64,000 bases of DNA. It comes from Chlorops oryzae. Lineage: Eukaryota; Arthropoda; Insecta; Diptera; Chloropidae. The notes below the pieces were generated by a model. It was given only the letters and a program-made list of their open reading frames with translations. It was not told where the DNA came from and ran no database searches. Below, piece after piece: positions 22,029 to 33,705 of this stretch. The stretch spans positions 53,607,916 to 53,671,915 of the forward strand of contig CM035806.1 of the NCBI GenBank assembly GCA_020466095.1. Direction: 5' to 3'. Numbering within the stretch: position 1 is the first letter of the stretch; every line of letters starts with the position of its first letter. The translations under genes and the position numbers were made by a program.

Positions 22029-22894
22029 CCGTGAAAAAAACAATCAGCTGTTCTCTGCTATGATATAAATCCGCAGCAGAGGTTTTTTTTTACACTCGGA
22101 AGAGGCTTTTATTCAATCATTGCCTAAACCAGAATATCTAATAAAATAACAAGCAAAATAACTTCGTTATATGTTCTAGAGAAGTTGTTTTTTGTCGAGC
22201 TTTTTCAAAATTTCTTTATCCCATCCAAAAAAAAACAAATTTCAATGCCAAATGGTCTTGCTAGTAAGCTGCCTCCTAAAAACACTGAAGAAACTAGTTT
22301 TTCGGTTTCTAATGCGGAGTGAAAAATCCTTTTTGATTAGTCCTTTTTTGAATGTGAAATATCCCCATATTAATTAATATAGACACGTATGAAACAAATG
22401 CCGTCTAATTGCTATTAAAACAGTGAACCTTCATTTGTTGTTAACATTTTACAGAGGATAAATTGTTCAAAAAAAAAAAAAATATATACAATTTTTAGAA
22501 CATTCCTCTGATTTTCATTCTAAATTAAAAAACTTTATAAAAACTGAAAGGTAGCTTTTTGACCTAGTTTGACAAGCGTTCGTGTAAATACATACATATT
22601 TACTAAGGTGAATCGTTTTTTAAACCCATGTTCCACTAGAAGCACACTTAGGCAATTCACAAGGTCTTATAAAATCCCTTGTAAATTTTTTATTTATTTA
22701 TTTATTAGATTATAGGCATAATATTAAATACTACGCTTATAAAATAGAACTGCACTAGCCCAGAGAGCCTTCGGCAACCTTGTAAATTTGTCCCCTGTTA
22801 AAATGAGTATTTTAAGCCCTAAAAAATTTTCCACCTCTGCAGTATATGTATCAAAGTCGAAGTAATTGTCAAATTTTTAAGAACTATCTAAAAG
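22029..22894. other. Spacer, nothing recognised
   Basis: AT-rich with a TTTA tetranucleotide run near 22688-22706. No gene evidence. Confidence 0.45.
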
Positions 22895-23158
22895 GTCGAC
22901 GGTGCGAGGTCCTGGGTTTGACTCCGATCTCAGGTCATGGATGTTGTTTAGTTTTTCGGTTTTTCTCTTTGGTTTACCATTTTTCATGACAACACAAAGG
23001 TCCCATGAGGCCTAAGCGTGTCAACCTTCAGTCAGGTGGCAGTCACATTAACCTAACCTAACCTAACCTAACCTAACCTAACCTAACCTAACCTAACCTA
23101 ACCTAACCTAACCTAACCTAACCTAACCTAACCTAACCTAAGCCAACCTAACCAAACC
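22895..23158 (+). mobile_element. SINE with (CCTAA)n tail
   Basis: The B-box part of a tRNA-like head (GGTCCTGGGTTTGACTCC) is kept; the A box is missing, so the 5' end is truncated. The body ends AGTCAGGTGGCAGTCACATT and is followed by about twenty AACCT pentamers (23050-23155). The 9-bp duplication ATCTAAAAG flanks it (22886-22894 and 23159-23167). Confidence 0.8.
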
Positions 23159-23969
23159 ATCTAAAAGTTCAAAGTATCAAAGGCTTTTGAAAATTCAATG
23201 GGAACTAGGCTCTAGGCTCTTAAAAAACGCTAGTAAAACTCCTTCAGCATAGGTTAAAATTATCGCCGGACCAATTCTTCGAAATGAACGTAGTAGTCCA
23301 TGTCTAAAACTGGCTTAAACTAATGTGGATATCCTTCATACCCTTGTTTCTTTTACATGGTGTGATTTTTTTTTTTTTTTTTGCCACGTGTGTCTGGCGT
23401 GTTCGACAAACCGATCGATGGTTTTTCAAATATTCCATAAACCAACGATCGGTTGAACTGCAAGGAAACTGTGATATTGGAAGAGATTATAAAAATATTA
23501 CCAGCAATTTTGAATGATTCCGAAGTTCTTCCTATTGCATCTCAATGAAAAAAAAAAAAATAATGCAGCTGAGTAGCTCATTACAACAAAGCCTGACGAT
23601 TATTTTTATACCTTTTCCGAAGTATCAGAGTTTTTCGTAATTAACTCCTAAGCCATGAAAGATATCATATTGAAATTTGGCATGGACTTGAACCAGGTAA
23701 ATGTCCGAAAAACTGCATACAAATTTTCAGAAGTTTCAAAAATCACGATTTTTAACGTTTTTCCTGGATAACTTTTTTACTAAAGAATGGTCGCGAAATG
23801 ATTTTTACACGGCTTTGCAACTCTGTCGCTTTGCTCGATATAAATATATAACTGCACTTTTTTGCTTCGCATTAGAAATTTAGTCACTTTAGATGATATC
23901 TTAGTGTGAAAGTTTTTGTTGGAGCGACTGGCTGTTAAAATGTCGCCCCTTCAAAAAAAGTGCGCAAAG

Positions 23970-25374
23970 TTCATACGCTGAAATCGATAGACTAGCCGGA
24001 ACGTCAAGGGCAACGGCAAGAAATGTAATTATTAAGTTCCTCAACGAGAGAACTACCGAAAACAAGAAAGGCTGTGGGCGAAAAATTGGTTTTATGGACC
24101 CAATTTTGGTCAAAAAAGTAGTTGCCTACTGGAAGCGTCGGCCAAACCTTTCAGAGCGAGACTTGGCAAAAATATGCAATACTTCTAAGCAGACCTGTTA
24201 AATAATGATTATTTAATTAATGATTAATTAATCAGATTATTTTTTTCTTATGAGTGAAATAGTGATTATTTAATGATTATTTTTGTATGACCTATATTAA
24301 TCAATGATTGCGATTACCAAATAATCATGAAATAATCAGGATTATTTCAGATTAATGAAAAAAATCAGAAAAAATCAAAAAATAATCAAAAAAATAATCC
24401 CGATTAATTTTAGATTATTTTTGAATATTTTTGATTTTTTTTTGATTATTTTTGATTTTTCCCGATTATTTTTGGGTTTTTTGATTTTTTTTGATTAATT
24501 TTGATTTGTTCTGATTTTTTTTATTAATTTTAATTACTTTCAATTTGTAATTGAATATAATTAAATGCAGTACAGCAAGGGGCCCATATGTCCTTGCCTA
24601 TGACATCGCAATGTAAAATTCGCCTCTCGAAAGTATTGCCGGTGGTTTGACGAGGGGTGGTCCTAACCACAGGTGGCCGGTGAATTCACTTGTCCGGTGC
24701 CGGTCCCACGGACTATAGGGAAACTTTGGAAAAACGATGTTATTCAATTACAAATTGAAAATAATTAAAATTAATAAAAAAAAATCAGAACAAATCAAAA
24801 TTAATCAAAAAAAAATCAAAAAAACCCACAAAAATAATCAGGAAAAATCAAAAATAATCAAAAAAAAATCAAAACTATTCAAAAATAATCTAAAATTAAT
24901 CGGAATTATTTTTTTGATTATTTTTTGATTTTTTCTGATTTTTTTCATTAGTCTGAAATAGTCCTGATTATTTCACGATTATTTGGTAATCGCAATCATT
25001 AATAATCAAAAATTTCAAGAAGTTAAATTAATAATGATTATGGATTAAAAAAAGAACAATAATTCATGATTATTAATCTTAATCGGGATTTAACAGGTCT
25101 GCTTCTAAGACAACATTCCACAAAATCAAACAGAGAAGCGATTTAAAGACGTACAAAACACAAACAGTGCCAAATCGAAATGATGAGGTCAATAAAAAAG
25201 CAAAGACAAGAGCGAAATTTGAAAAAGCACTCGAAACCAGACAAAAAAATAAAAGATTTTGCAAAAAAATTGAAAAAAGCCAGTGCTGCCCTATCGGAAA
25301 CTTCTGTCAAGCGCCTCATGGAGGGTGTAAAGTCCAAAGTCCGTCAATTTGCTACAATGAAGTTGCTCAACTGA
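23970..25374 (+). pseudogene. Tc1-like transposase pseudogene
   Basis: The N-terminal helix-turn-helix region is readable (EIDRLAGTSRATARN ... GRKIGFMDPILVKKVVAYWK) up to ICNTSK at 24189, where the nested element at 24190-25101 interrupts it. After the insertion the frame resumes (LKTYKTQTVPNR ... NKKAKTRA), then breaks, and a C-terminal piece (MEGVKSKVRQFATMKLLN) ends at 25374. The DDE/D catalytic core is absent, so the copy is dead even apart from the insertion and the frame breaks. Family assignment rests on the GRK-GFMDP and QTVPNR blocks of Tc1-type transposases. Confidence 0.8.
24190..25101. mobile_element. hAT-like long foldback element with 8-bp target duplication
   Basis: CTTCTAAG is duplicated exactly at 24182-24189 and 25102-25109. 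Ends CAGACCTGTTAA and TTAACAGGTCTG are inverse, and the two arms (about 350 bases each, built of ATTATTTTTGATTTTT-like units) are inverse almost throughout, around a GC-richer loop of about 175 bases (24565-24735). Eight-bp duplication supports hAT. No coding capacity. Confidence 0.9.
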
Positions 25375-25545
25375 AACAAATATTGAAAATAAATTTGTTA
25401 TGAAGTTCTTTATTCACTCGAAAAAAAATTTTGCTTATTATTGGAGAAGTTTAAAAAATATTTAGTTTTAAGTTTGTAAAAATCATTTCGCGACCATACT
25501 TTATACATCCCAGCTTATTGAAATTTGGTGTGTGTATAGCTACTA

Positions 25546-26566
25546 CACTCAGAGAAAAAACCATGTTAAATCAAATGGTTTTTAACTATTTTCCATGTCA
25601 ATTTTTTTCAACCAGATCTGTCACGTTAAATCTACAAGATTTAACATGGCTAGCTTAGGTTAAAACAACAGTTCAACATGTTAATATAACCTGCGGAGAA
25701 TGTCCTTTTATCAGGATAGTTTAACATGACGTCTGGTTAAAAAAACATTAAAGGAAATGTTGTTTTAACATGGTTACATGTTAGCTCAACCAGTCATTTT
25801 GCAATGTTAAAGGAACAGTTGCTACATGTCATATTAACATTTTTAAGATCAACCTTTCAGCAGGTTGAATTAAAAGTCGACCTTGTTCGTTATAAAAAAG
25901 AAATTTTTATTTAATGTTATTGTAGTATCAATAACAATAATCAAGAAGGACTCAGCTTCAAATTACAAATAATTTTCATGAGTTTAAAATACCCTTTAAT
26001 CTGTTGTACACCTCCTCATTCAGATTTAGTTCCATACATATTAAGTTTCTCAAATTGTTAGGTTCCAGTATTTCTCTCCCAACGTGTTCTTCCTCATAGC
26101 ATTCATCAATTTCGCTATTTAATGCAATACAAAACGCCTCACCTTCGTCCAACATTTTAATACGCACCTTTTTATTTGGAATTTCACCAAAATACTTAAG
26201 TTTCGACTTCTATTTATTAAATGCACGCAGTTCAATGTTTGCTACAACACTCTAGAAAACTCGGAACAAAATGGTTTCTAGGCCTACTGAGCATCAATCG
26301 ATTAATGTTAATTAACTTTCTTTTTATCGAAAATACATAAACTTCCTATCGACACTGCAATAGCGTTGTTGGAGTTTAAATAACATTGCTGATTGTTAGA
26401 TTAACATTACACACTGCTCTTTTAACACTTTGTGTCACATGTTATCTGAACATGTTGTGTATAGTTGAGTTCGCCAGGTTAATTTATTCAATTTGTTTTT
26501 GTTTTCCATACATGTTTTCATATGTTAATTTAACATGTGTCATGTTGACATTTTTTTCGCTGAGTG
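25546..26566. mobile_element. TA-target MITE with CACTCAG ends and a captured coding fragment
   Basis: CACTCAGAGAAAAAA and TTTTTTTCGCTGAGTG are inverse ends, bordered by TA. Copy B of the surrounding repeat has the empty site. The outer parts hold many AACATG/CATGTT motifs. The middle carries an open minus-strand frame (25976-26209). Confidence 0.85.
25976..26209 (-). pseudogene. Captured coding fragment inside the MITE, family unknown
   Basis: A minus-strand frame of 77 codons follows an AATAG that could be a splice acceptor. It starts KSKLKYFGEIPNKKVRIKM and ends YNRLKGILNS with a TGA. Composition is acidic and well balanced (DEGEAFCIALNSEIDECYEE), unlike the AT-rich noise around it. It resembles the last exon of a protein carried by the transposon, either captured from a host gene or a remnant of the autonomous element's accessory gene. 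I do not recognise the family. Confidence 0.45.
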
Positions 26567-27017
26567 TATGCAGACTTAAGCTTTCGCTGGAAAAAAAATT
26601 GCGACATCGCTATAACTATGGTCATCATCCTACACATTAGAAAAAAAACACTCTTTCTCTTATTCTCACATCTGTATACAAAAATGATTTTTTTTTTTTG
26701 CTTCTTCTGATTGTGTATTTTGCCGCCAAATAAAGTCGTCTCTTATGGATAAATTTTGACCATGACCACCATTCGCGAAATTCGCAAAAATTTTATATTC
26801 ACTATTTCGAATTGAGCCCACCATTCGCAAAAATTTTGTACTTAATAATAATAATTGTGAAGCTAAATCGAAGCACTGATAAGGTGTAGCTAGATATCCA
26901 AGGTAGAACAACGAAAACGGCAGGAATTTTTGTTAAGGTAATGTTTCGACATATTTTTGGCTGAGGAAAAGGTATGTGTGCAATCGGCTTACCCGATAAA
27001 ACTTCTTTACTTGTTTA

Positions 27018-29342
27018 AATGCAGTTAGCAAACTGCTATTTAAAGTACCTATTGTTGTTATTTATTTTTTCCTACATAAAATCAACGTTTGCGAAAATAG
27101 ACCTTAAAAATGTGTGCATTTTTCAAAACGTTTGCCACCGATATCAGTTTAATTAATTGGGAAGGATGAAAATGCAAAAACGCCTTAAAACAACCTTAAA
27201 TCAACTTTTTTTTTATCATTTGCTTTTTCGATTATTTCTATTTTTACATATAAAATTATGTGTTTATAATGGATATTTATCAAAATTTTCAATTTTATTG
27301 CAGAATCGGTAAGAGAAATCTATGACAAATACAATGACTTCGAAAGAGGGGATTAAACAGGCATTTCGAAAGATCAAGGCATAATTCGGAAAATTTTCTT
27401 TCGGAAACATATACGTTATAAGCTCCACAGAATAACTGGACTTACTTAGGTACTAAATCTAAAAATAAGACTATTTAATAAGAATAAAGAAACTGTTTGG
27501 AATTTTTTTTCAAAATATAAATGTTGATTTTGTTTTATCAAGGACATATCGAAACCTAACCGCCAAAATAACTTCAGTGGAGGCCCGTTGCAACACAGGG
27601 GCCTGCGCTCAATGGAAACCATTTTTTTTTTTTTTTTTTTCTTAAAAGTTTAAATAATTTATGGAAAATTTAAAAAAAAAATTTCGCACCCCATGCAAAG
27701 TCGGATTGCTACGGGCCTGCCTCAGTGTAAAAAGTACATTTTCCATTCGGAGCAATTGAAGAAAATATTGTGAATTAAGTTATTTTGACCCTTAGGGCTC
27801 GATATGCATGCACCTATGCATTTGTGCATTTTCGGGTGCTTTAAAAGATTACTCTATTTGTGCTCCTTTGGGAGCTAAAAAACAAAAAAAAATGATAACT
27901 CCGGTCTATCTGAATTTTGAGGACGAAAGGAGTACTCTTTGTGCACTCCGTTTGGAATTTCAAAGAAATGCTCGCTCATAAGAACGTTCCTACAATGTTA
28001 AAAAGCAGTAGGTATGATCACATAGATTTCATACTTCGAAGATGCGTGGAGTAATCCATGGCTTTTGAAGTAATGATCCAAGATTAGTCTTTGTATAATC
28101 CCGTTGTTATTGGCTTTGGTTAAAAAGCACAACCGCGAAAATCATTCGCAAAAGAAGGTCTGCAAGAACGCAACCGAAGGGAAGTATGAGGCCCCCGAAG
28201 TGCACATACAGTCTGTTTAAAAGGGGCAAATCAATCGCGGATCATAAAGAAATATTGTTTAAAAAAGAAACAATTTTTCTTTATATTTTTCAGTCAATGT
28301 TAGTTCATAAAAAAAAATAAATAAAATTATATATCTGACTGAATTTTTTCCTGGACCCCTTCGAAAGAGATTCGTAAATCTGTGCCTGAACCTGAGTAAC
28401 TTGTTGTGTATATTCATCTGCATTTTATATTTCTTTTTACTGCTTTGTTTTGGTTAAACTTTGATTTCCCTAGTTTGAGTTCCCTTTTCCCTCATGCTGT
28501 TTGTGTGGAAGATCAGACCTTTTTATCGAGTTCTTGAGCAATTGCTTAGCTTGATATGCAAAAAGAACAATTGACCTATGAGTTTGAAATTAGGTAATCA
28601 AGCATTATCTCGATTGGCTCAAGTCAGAGATCCATCTCATTTTTTATGCATAAGAGCCAAAATTTCAAAATTCCCCTCTTTATAATGGGCATATAAGTAC
28701 TCTTTGACGAAAGTAAATATCGAAGTAATTAGTCGCCGTTTGTTTCATCTTTCCATCTATAAGTACTTATTTTTTTTTTTTTAAGTTAGTAAATTTTGAA
28801 AAAGACCTTACCAAGGACATTTCAAGGACGGTGCGCAATAGGAATCGAAAATGCGGTTTCTACAGTGTTTTGGGTAGTACCTATCAGAAAATCAACAGAA
28901 CTTTTAGTTCTTTTTAAGGGGGCCCCAGTTTTCTACACGCTTCATTTCTATTGTATATATGTACATTGTATGTATATTAAGGTGGATCGATTTTTGAACC
29001 CCCTATTCCACTAGCAGAACATTATTCAATAGCCCATACTTAATAATTATGTATGCCTAAAATTATTCTAAGTATCAAAAACAGAAAAATTCAAGTTAAA
29101 AACAATTTCGATGAGGTAAAAATTTCAATTTTTCTGTAATAGTTTGTAGCATGGCATATTTAAGATGGACGTTATTTTGGAAAAGCGCAGGATAAAAAAT
29201 CGGTTTTGCCTTATTCCCTGGATATTCTTACTCCAAAAAAGTCCTAGAACCTTATTTTACTAATGGAACTATAATTTTTTGTTTTTTTGTTTTTTGTCGA
29301 ACAAAACGATCCACCTTAATAAATATATACCTATATTTTATC
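27018..29342. other. Spacer, nothing recognised
   Basis: AT-rich with T runs (27626-27640, 28770-28782). Short frames have no support. Some phrases suggest old repeat scraps (for example AAGGTGGATCGATTTTTGAAC near 28980, echoed near 22600 and 29310). Confidence 0.45.
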
Positions 29343-29346
29343 TTAA

Positions 29347-30547
29347 GGGGGTTGTCTCATTGGGCAAACATTTTTTTGCCATTTTTTTTTGCATTTTTTT
29401 TATAGCTTGGATATTTGAGAATATCTTGCCAAAAGGATTTTTTGAAATTCAAAATAGTTTAGAAGATATATGCTTCTTTGTTGAGCAAGGTCTGTGCTAA
29501 AACGAGTAATTTTCGCGTTGCTTCAAATTTTAAACGCATTTATCTCGGAACCACTTTTTTTGAACTGACTGCCACGATTTCTCCAGTCCAACTGGACCGA
29601 TTTTAATGAAGCAAATTGTAATCAACGAAGAATTGTCACCATTATGACGTGAACCTCAATCATAGTTTTAACAAATTTTTTACTATTTTTTTTACACTAA
29701 ACTTCAAAGAAATCCATGTGTCATTTTTCAATGGCCGCCATTTAAAAAAAAAAAAAAAAACTTCCAAAACTATTTTGGAGGTTTAAGACATAATGACATC
29801 TATACTGATTATAACCCGGTTTTTCTTTTTCATTTCGGACAACTAGGAGACCTGGAATCATGGCAGCCAGCCTACACCTTTTTTTTTTTTTGGAGCATCC
29901 ACTTTGACGGCCGAATACGTTTTGAACCGCCCTCACATAAAAAAACAAAGTGCTTCTTCATTAACTTTCAATCATTCCTAACACAATAAAAAGAAACTAA
30001 CGCCCCTATTCTGGGGTTCGACCGATAATCGATGATCGAAATTCTTCGATCATCGATTATCGAATGTCGAATTTTGTATTCTGAACATCGAAAAATCGAC
30101 AGCTGTTCGAATGTTAATCGTTGCCGGTTCGACCGCCAATTAGCTGTCGATGCAGTGTCGGAAAACAAAAAATGTATCATTTCATTCAATTCCAATGGAT
30201 TTGAAGCATCCCTGATATGTCTTCGTTCTCACCGAATATCGGCAAAATCATCATCTTCATCTGAGGAATCTGTGTACCATATTTCAATTTCAGCCATTTC
30301 ACTTTTCGTTTTTAAATTTGAGAACTAAACACAAACAGCTGATCGGTTCAAAGAATCAGAAGCCACAATTGAGCCACTATGTTTCGATTTGTTGCCAGAG
30401 TACCGAATGAAAAAACAATCGACTCAATCGAAGAGCTTCGATTCGACTATCGATCGAACCCTAGAATAGGGCAGTAAGTCTTTCGTTTTCTGTTAGGAAC
30501 TTTTTTTAAAACAGGTCCAAAAACAGCCTCGCCGATGAGACAACCCC
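29347..30547. mobile_element. TTAA-target MITE, copy 1, with nested element
   Basis: GGGGGTTGTCTCATTGGGC is inverse to GCCGATGAGACAACCCC and TTAA flanks both (29343-29346, 30548-30551). A relative is at 56753-57488, sharing ATAGCTTGG, GGATTTTTTGAAATTC, TTTAGA(G/A)GATAT and CCGATTTT. A third element, 30001-30473, is nested in it. Confidence 0.85.
30001..30473. mobile_element. Nested MITE with CCCTATTCTGGGGTTCGA ends
   Basis: CCCCTATTCTGGGGTTCGA and TCGAACCCTAGAATAGGG are inverse; ATCGAT-type palindromic motifs (CGATAATCGATGATCG, CGATCATCGATTATCG) follow inside the left end. The relative at 56753 lacks this block. TAA flanks it, suggesting a 3-bp target. Confidence 0.8.
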
Positions 30548-31020
30548 TTAATATTTTTGTTTATTGCGAGGCCTTGCACTACCCGTTCGGCTGCGCTTTT
30601 GCTGAAGTTACCATTTGTAAAATATAAATTACACATAAAATTTTAGGCAAAATAAATTATTTTGCAATTTCAACATTTTGACATGTTGCAAAACTACAAA
30701 TATACATAGGTACATACATATGTACGTTCATTGAAACAAATTTGAAATTTATATTTTCAACTAAAATGACAATGAGATTTTTTCAGTTATTTGGGACTGA
30801 AAGTCCGGGAAAACCTGTAAATGTTCGCAGATGTGGCAGATAGAAAGTTTTTATTGCTACTATGCAAAAAGAAGGCTCCCATCATGCAATAATCTCGAAC
30901 AGGATAAAGTCATCGTAGATTCTGTCGGGGTGACTTTTCCGGCTGGACTTTTATATACAGCAAGGAAAGACGAGATCTAACCGACCAGCGGGAAATGATC
31001 TCCTGCATGAAAAAGTCATG

Positions 31021-31084
<64 letters not shown>

Positions 31085-31184
31085 GATATCATTGATGATA
31101 TTGTACGTAACAGTATCATGCATGACACCTTGAGGGACATGTCAACGTAGAGGGGTGCTGTTCATGTGCTTGAATCTCATTCGC
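30548..31184. repeat. Spacer with (CA)n array
   Basis: A CA dinucleotide array of about 30 units at 31023-31082. The Cys/Val-repeat minus frame over it is an artefact. Nothing else recognised. Confidence 0.7.
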
Positions 31185-31579
31185 TACCCTGTAGGAAATG
31201 TCAATAGTGAATCTATACTCTTTTTCTACTGACCGCGTCAACGTCACTACTGACCAGTTATACCCGCCCCAAGCCTTTGCCTATTGACATTTTATCATTG
31301 AGTGGGCATTGCATGTCAACAATTGACCGAAGAAATATTGACGAATTATTGACGAACTATTGACGTCGGTACTATTATCTAGACAAAAGGAGTACTCTTT
31401 CGTTTTTATAAGGAGACATGTTGTTGACATAGTCAATAAAGATGAACTGTACCTCTTGACAGTACAGTTTCTCTAATGACACCGCCTATAAATACTGTTG
31501 ACGTTGGAACTAGTTCTCTTGTCTATATTGACGTCAATATAGACATGGGGCCATATGGCGACAGGCTTCCTGCAGGGTA
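31185..31579. mobile_element. CCCTGCAG-type TIR element 2
   Basis: Ends TACCCTGTAGGAA and TTCCTGCAGGGTA are inverse. The interior is full of TTGAC/GTCAA motifs, including three tandem ATTGACG(A/T) units near 31337-31368 and a perfect 24-base palindrome at 31521-31544 centred on GACGTC. No coding capacity. Confidence 0.65.
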
Positions 31580-31621
31580 CTTACATATAAATATGGTTTT
31601 AGCGTCAGCTTAGCGTTAGCA

Positions 31622-31691
31622 TTTAGTGGCGAAGTGGATGCGTGCTCGCCTCACAATCCGAAGATCGCGGGTTCGATCCCCGTTTTGAGGC
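31622..31691 (+). repeat. tRNA-like module
   Basis: A-box-like TAGTGGCGAAGTGG and B box GCGGGTTCGATCCCCG at tRNA spacing. No matching acceptor stem, so not a functional tRNA gene. It lies 43 bases outside element 2, but an inverse pair (CTCATTCGCTACCC at 31177, GGGTAGCAATGAG at 32013) suggests both may sit inside a larger unit. Confidence 0.6.
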
Positions 31692-32621
31692 AAACAATAT
31701 TTGACAGAGAAGACAATGAGAGGGAGAGTTTTCAAACGCATTCTATAAACTCACATTTATAGAGAAAAGATCGTGTGCGCTGCTTCTGCTGTCTTCTGCT
31801 CTCAAATGCATTTTTCGCCATCAAACTTCGTAGCATAAAAATGTTGAGTGGAAAAAGTAAAACTACTTTATGCAAAAAAATGCGAAGCATTGTGGGAATG
31901 AATTTTTTATTTTCATATTTTGATAAAAACTTCTTGCTCCTGTACGAAAGTTTTAGCGCCGTTTTCACCTTTTTACATCTCTCTTTCTCTATAGTTAGAT
32001 TCTTGCTATAGGGTAGCAATGAGAGAAGTTTCTACCGGCCAGTGTTGAAAATACCCACTCCTGCGCGTTAAATTTAGAGAAAACCATCTTCAAGTTTGCC
32101 GGTCTTTTAGTCCCAAATACGGGATGGGCACATTCAAAAACAAAACCGGTTTCCGGTTAATCGTTGTTTTTCTTTCCGCTTTTAAGCCGGCTCAAAAGAC
32201 CGAATGAAAAAACCTCGGTTTTTTGTCAACTCGCAAACAGGACTCCTGTGTTTGATTCACCATTTACAGATGAGTCTATAATGGTTAAAATCGCACAGTT
32301 GAAAATGCGGCTGGACATTGCAAAAGCTTTTAATACATTATCGTTTAAAAATTTGTCCTGTCTGAACACGTCTAACAAAAAGCTAACAAAGAAGCCACTG
32401 TCACAAGAAAACTTAAAAAAACCCCAAAAAAAAAAAAAACAAAAATTTTGTTTTCCAACAAAACTGCAGAAGAAGAATGAAAAAGTTTTTGCTAATTTCA
32501 CAAAAATTATATAAAATGACTTCAAATATTCAGAAACACAGTCTTTAAGAAATTCCAGAAAATCGAGAATATTGCCATGCATAGGTGTAAGAGAACTTCT
32601 ATGTATTGTCTGAGCAAACAC
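31692..32621. other. Spacer, nothing recognised
   Basis: Frames at 31732-32019 and 32226-32621 are shadowed on the opposite strand and lack coding character. No gene called. Confidence 0.4.
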
Positions 32622-33705
32622 TACCCTGCAGCAAGTTCACCTAGTGGTTTACTAGTTCTTTACTAGTGCAAAAGGCACCAGTACTAGTTCTTTTCTATAC
32701 CCCTGTCTATATAAAATTATTTAGAAAATCATCATAACATCTGTACAGGAAAACACTAGTGCAGTATGCACCAGAAAAGATTCTAGTGCTTTTGGATGCA
32801 ATTGGGTAAATTTTGACCAGTTAATTACTAGTGTTGTTTAGATATGGAAAAAAGGTACCAGAGTCGTTTTTTTTTTTTTTTTCTTTTTATTTAAGGGTCA
32901 TTCCATCGTTTCGGATGTTATATTTTTTCGATGAAAGTATAAATTTGTATGCATTTTGAAATAATATTTTATCCATTAAAGCACTTTATTCTCTTCGTTT
33001 CTAGTTGTTTTATCTAAATTTAAAATTAGAAAAGTTTGGTATATACTATATAGGATAACGATTTTACAATTCGAAAAGTGTGCGTTTCGGGTGTTACACA
33101 AATCTGCCTCTATGTTCTGGCCAGTTTACATTTACTTGAAATTCAGCGAATGCTTCTAGAAATATCTTCCTTTCAATTACAGACCTGGAAACGAATAATA
33201 TTTACTAACTGTCTACATCACATTTACTTTCGAAAGTACCGTTTTGCAATTTTTTTTTTTTTAACTTTACTTTGTTTCGGGTGTTACATAGCTCTGTTTC
33301 GACGCATACCTCATTCAGCTTTTCACTTGAGTACAGATTTAAAAGACTAATTTACTTAAGCATTACGCGTTTCTTCTAAACTTTAAGTTTCGAAAATTAT
33401 AATTTGGAATGTTTTATTTCAACATTCATCAGATTTAATGCGAAAATAAAATATTTAGATTTTCAACCCCAGTATCGTTTGTCATGGAATGACCCTTAAG
33501 TAAATCACGGGAAAAACAATTATGTTCAGTCACTATCAATTGATTTTTAGTTCAAATTTAACGAACGCATACGATTAACTATTCCAATTATCATTTGTAT
33601 TCTTATGGTGGAAGCTTACCCAAAAATTGCACTGTTTCTTATTGTTCTGGTAAAAGTACCACCTAGTTCTTTTCATATATTTGCCCAACTGTTTACTGCA
33701 GGGTA
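32622..33705. mobile_element. CCCTGCAG-type TIR element 3
   Basis: Left TACCCTGCAGCAA is inverse to right TTTACTGCAGGGTA. TGAGCAA is present just outside both ends (32611-32617, 33710-33716), a possible 7-8 bp target duplication. Its private motif is ACTAGTGCA/TGCACTAGT and TACTAGTTCTTT, repeated near the left end and, more weakly, the right. A separate MITE is nested at 32895-33495. Confidence 0.65.
32895..33495. mobile_element. Nested TTAA-target MITE with GGGTCATTCCAT ends
   Basis: GGGTCATTCCATCGTTTCGG and the inverse pair CGTTTGTCATGGAATGACCC mark the ends; TTAA borders both. No coding capacity: the 90-codon frame at 33078 lies wholly inside. Confidence 0.8.

Larger units (their letters stand above)
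23783..25501 (+). mobile_element. Tc1/mariner-like element, internally deleted and interrupted
   Basis: TIRs ATGGTCGCGAAATGATTTTT and AAAAATCATTTCGCGACCAT lie just inside the two ends, with TA at both sides; copy B of the host repeat shows the single-TA empty site. It carries a broken transposase gene and a nested hAT-like foldback. Confidence 0.9.
23605..27017. repeat. Dispersed repeat, copy A, split by three younger insertions
   Basis: Blocks TTAACTCCTAAGCCATGAAA, CATCCCAGCTTATTGAAATT, TTGCGACATCGCTATAACTA and CTTCTTTACTTG occur in the same order at 56346-57944 (copy B). Copy A is broken by a Tc1-like element at 23783-25501 (itself holding a hAT-like foldback) and by a TA-target MITE at 25546-26566. 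Each target is intact in copy B. Confidence 0.85.

Noticed and set aside
23050..23155. Interstitial telomere (TTAGG)n
   Set aside because: The array is the tail of a SINE with flanking target duplications, so it is not evidence of a chromosome end or telomerase.
31732..32621. Overlapping plus and minus ORFs of 78-131 codons
   Set aside because: Opposite-strand frames mirror each other and are Lys/Phe-rich over poly(A)/poly(T); neither has coding features.
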